NCBI GenBank assembly: GCA_035533815.1
Contig: DATLTB010000079.1
Span: 1 to 31,730 of the forward strand
Reading direction: 5' to 3'
Length of the DNA: 31,730 nucleotides
Source: JANWKA01 sp035533815
GTDB taxonomy: Bacteria > Bacteroidota > Bacteroidia > Chitinophagales > Chitinophagaceae
Made by a program: the position numbers and the translations under genes. Shown in pieces: positions 31,720 to 31,730 of the stretch (its first letter is position 1; each line of letters starts with the position of its first letter). The notes beneath the pieces were generated by a model. The model saw only the letters and a list, made by a program, of their open reading frames with translations, was not told the DNA's origin and ran no database searches.

Positions 31720-31730
31720 ACTTTACCTTT

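Overview
The window reads as a Bacteroidota chromosome, most likely Chitinophagaceae or another member of Chitinophagales. This rests on several features: promoter -7 boxes of the TAnnTTTG type, Shine-Dalgarno sequences that are mostly absent, a protein with a type-B C-terminal type IX secretion (T9SS) sorting domain, gldC, a porG-like gene, and the run NAD kinase - porG-like (DUF6089) - uppS - bamA - ompH - ompH - murI. No single gene fixes the genus.

Left edge (1-870): the N-terminal 204 codons of a Bacteroidota-type tyrosine recombinase run off the left end. The gene has a canonical promoter and three TGTAAAGT repeats in its leader, and it lies next to the 3' end of a tRNA-Arg(CCG) gene. 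This looks like the boundary of an integrated element that extends to the left. A fourth TGTAAAGT copy lies beyond the tRNA.

900-5560 (minus strand): a MarC-family membrane protein, a secreted L-type-lectin/PKD protein with a type-B T9SS signal, and gyrB. 5683-9120 (plus): an AraC-family regulator with a five-cysteine cluster, then a complete dipeptidyl-peptidase IV-like protease. 9137-11960 (minus): an SdpR-like ArsR repressor, an SdpI-like membrane protein and an alpha/beta hydrolase in one tightly coupled operon, preceded by a PepSY-like secreted protein with its own terminator.

12117-20810 (plus): ileS, of the IleS2 type with a swapped GIHH signature; a DksA-like protein that lacks its zinc ligands and carries a histone-H1-like tail; a GT4-fold protein that has lost the usual catalytic residues; gldC; a GatB/YqeY protein; a CvpA protein; and a secreted GH13 enzyme. 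The interval 20811-21039 holds a nested hairpin and a possible 59-codon minus-strand gene.

21040-31666 (plus): an envelope-biogenesis cluster with an alpha/beta hydrolase, CBS-domain protein, single-POTRA Omp85 protein, NAD kinase, PorG-like protein, UppS, BamA, two Skp/OmpH chaperones and MurI, closed by a rho-independent terminator. Together these genes serve undecaprenyl carrier and D-glutamate supply, outer-membrane protein assembly and T9SS.

The most notable observations are the IleS GIHH motif, the degenerate but open glycosyltransferase, the integrase/tRNA boundary with its repeats, the zinc-less DksA fusion and the SdpR-SdpI-hydrolase operon. No wholly new multi-gene system could be demonstrated.
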